From: Pseudarthrobacter sp. | Lineage (GTDB): Bacteria > Actinomycetota > Actinomycetes > Actinomycetales > Micrococcaceae | DNA length: 5,286 bases | NCBI GenBank assembly: GCA_013362385.1 | Contig: JABFWC010000338.1 | Location: 1 to 5,286, forward strand | Direction of reading: 5' to 3' | Shown here: in pieces, positions 4,236 through 5,286 of the stretch | Layout of the letters: the number at the start of each line of letters is the position of its first letter | Numbering within the stretch: the first letter of the stretch is position 1 | Made by a program: the position numbers and the translations under genes | Notes under the pieces: model-generated | What the model saw: only the letters and a program-made list of their open reading frames with translations | Databases searched by the model: none | What the model was told of the DNA's origin: nothing

Positions 4236-5286
4236 CTATGCGCGGACCTGGCCTTCACCCTGGACGATCCACTTGGTGGTGGTGAGCTCGCTCAGGCCCA
4301 TGGGGCCGCGGGCGTGGAGCTTCTGGGTGGAAATGCCCACCTCGGCGCCCAGGCCCAGCTCGCCGCCGTCGGTAAAGCGGGTGGAGGCGTTAACGATCAC
4401 GGCCGCGGAATCCACCTCAGCGATGAACCGCTCGGCGTTGGCGAGGCTGTTGGTGAGGATCGCCTCGGTGTGTCCCGTGGACCAGGTGCGGATGTGCTGG
4501 ATGGCTTCGTCCATGCTGTCCACCATGGCAACCGCCAGGTCCAGGTCCATGTACTCCCTGCCCCAGTCCTCATCCGTGGCCGGCTGCGCGTCGATGTCGG
4601 CGGGCAGGGCAGCCCGGATGCGGTCGTCGGTGTGGAGCCGGACGCCCGCGGCGCTCAGGGCAGCGGCGACGGCGGGTAGCACGCTGGAGTCGGAGTGAAC
4701 CAGCAGGGTTTCCACGGTGTTGCAGACGCTCGGGCGCTGGGTCTTGGCGTTGAGCAGGATCTCCACGGCCATGTTTTCTTCGGCCGATTCGTCGATGAAG
4801 ATGTGCACGTTCCCCTCCCCCGTCTCGATGACCGGCACGGCGGAGTTGGTGACCACGGCCTGGATCAGGTCACGGCCGCCCCGCGGAATCAGGACGTCCA
4901 CCCGGCCGCGTGCCTTCATCAGGACGTTGGCGCCGGCGCGGCCGTACTGGTCAACGGTCTGTACGGCGTCCGCGGGAAGTCCCACGGATTCGAGCGCTTC
5001 GCGCAGCACCCGGACCAGGACCTGGTTGGTGGCCTCGGCGGCGCTGCCCCCGCGCAGGATTACGGCGTTGCCGCTCTTGAGGGCCAGTCCGGCGATGTCC
5101 ACGGTGACGTTGGGCCGTGCCTCGTAGATGGCGGCCACCACACCCATGGGCACGTTGACCTGGCGCAGGCGAAGCCCGTTGGGCAGGGTCTGGCCGCGGA
5201 CCACGTTGCCGACGGGATCGGGGAGGTTGGCCAGGTTGTCGAGCGCGGCCACGAGGCCGGCGATGCGGTTTTCGTTCAGCGTGAGC
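4236..5286 (-). CDS. proA: Glutamate-5-semialdehyde dehydrogenase (gamma-glutamyl phosphate reductase) ProA, 5' end outside the window
   Basis: ProA reduces gamma-glutamyl phosphate with NADPH to glutamate-5-semialdehyde, the second step of proline synthesis from glutamate, in the cytoplasm. About 349 residues are visible; the family is usually about 415-430, so roughly 70-80 N-terminal residues lie past the right edge. The visible part reads LTLNENRIAGL, then PVGNVVRG and NGLRLRQVNVPMGVVAAIYEARPNVTVD, then LKSGNAVILRGGSAA. These are followed by LIPRGGRDLI, VIETGEGNVHIFID and the catalytic cysteine in RPSVCNTVETLL. Near the C-terminus are the STGHTEAI block and STRFTDGGELGLGAEVGIST. The frame is intact to the stop at 4236. 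An internal GTG at 5252 is not the start, because the typical sequence continues upstream of it. It is the most upstream gene of the minus-strand block here; a proB partner would be expected to the right but cannot be seen. Confidence 0.96.
   Translation of the reverse strand, partial: LTLNENRIAGLVAALDNLANLPDPVGNVVRGQTLPNGLRLRQVNVPMGVVAAIYEARPNVTVDIAGLALKSGNAVILRGGSAAEATNQVLVRVLREALESVGLPADAVQTVDQYGRAGANVLMKARGRVDVLIPRGGRDLIQAVVTNSAVPVIETGEGNVHIFIDESAEENMAVEILLNAKTQRPSVCNTVETLLVHSDSSVLPAVAAALSAAGVRLHTDDRIRAALPADIDAQPATDEDWGREYMDLDLAVAMVDSMDEAIQHIRTWSTGHTEAILTNSLANAERFIAEVDSAAVIVNASTRFTDGGELGLGAEVGISTQKLHARGPMGLSELTTTKWIVQGEGQVRA

Overview
The window looks like a piece of chromosome from a high-GC Gram-positive actinomycete, most likely Arthrobacter, Pseudarthrobacter or a close Micrococcaceae relative. 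This is judged from the GC-rich codon use, the resemblance of the ProA, NadD and RsfS proteins to actinobacterial homologues, and the gene order proA - small membrane protein - nadD - uncharacterised gene - rsfS - tRNA-Ala. It is an inference from memory of the families, since no search was possible.

Layout. Positions 1-130 carry no gene, only a degenerate G-rich repeat. Positions 131-160 hold a very good intrinsic terminator that reads on the minus strand. Positions 180-1431 are an insertion sequence of the IS481 family, 1252 bp long, with TGT...ACA ends, imperfect terminal inverted repeats of about 43 bp and a 16-bp direct repeat on each side. It carries one plus-strand transposase gene whose catalytic domain seems to have lost an internal block. 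Positions 1436-1508 are a minus-strand tRNA-Ala (anticodon GGC). The rest (1616-5286) is a minus-strand housekeeping block: rsfS, an uncharacterised 391-residue tail-anchored protein, nadD, a 79-residue single-span membrane protein, and the C-terminal part of proA, which runs off the right edge.

How the parts fit together. The insertion sequence sits exactly between the 3' end of the tRNA-Ala gene and the terminator that evidently belonged to it. The 16-bp duplication regenerated the tRNA 3' end, so the mature tRNA sequence is intact but its own terminator is now about 1.3 kb downstream. The element carries a 12-bp UUCG-type hairpin plus T-tract on the minus strand inside the last codons of the transposase gene. 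This can stop the tRNA transcript soon after it enters the element and so replaces the lost terminator.

The housekeeping genes cover proline synthesis (ProA), NAD synthesis (NadD) and ribosome silencing under starvation (RsfS). nadD and the next gene are only 7 bp apart and probably co-transcribed, and rsfS follows after 46 bp. I see no convincing new multi-gene system. The points most worth checking are the tRNA-terminator displacement, the antisense terminator inside the transposase gene, the deleted transposase core, and the two uncharacterised membrane proteins.
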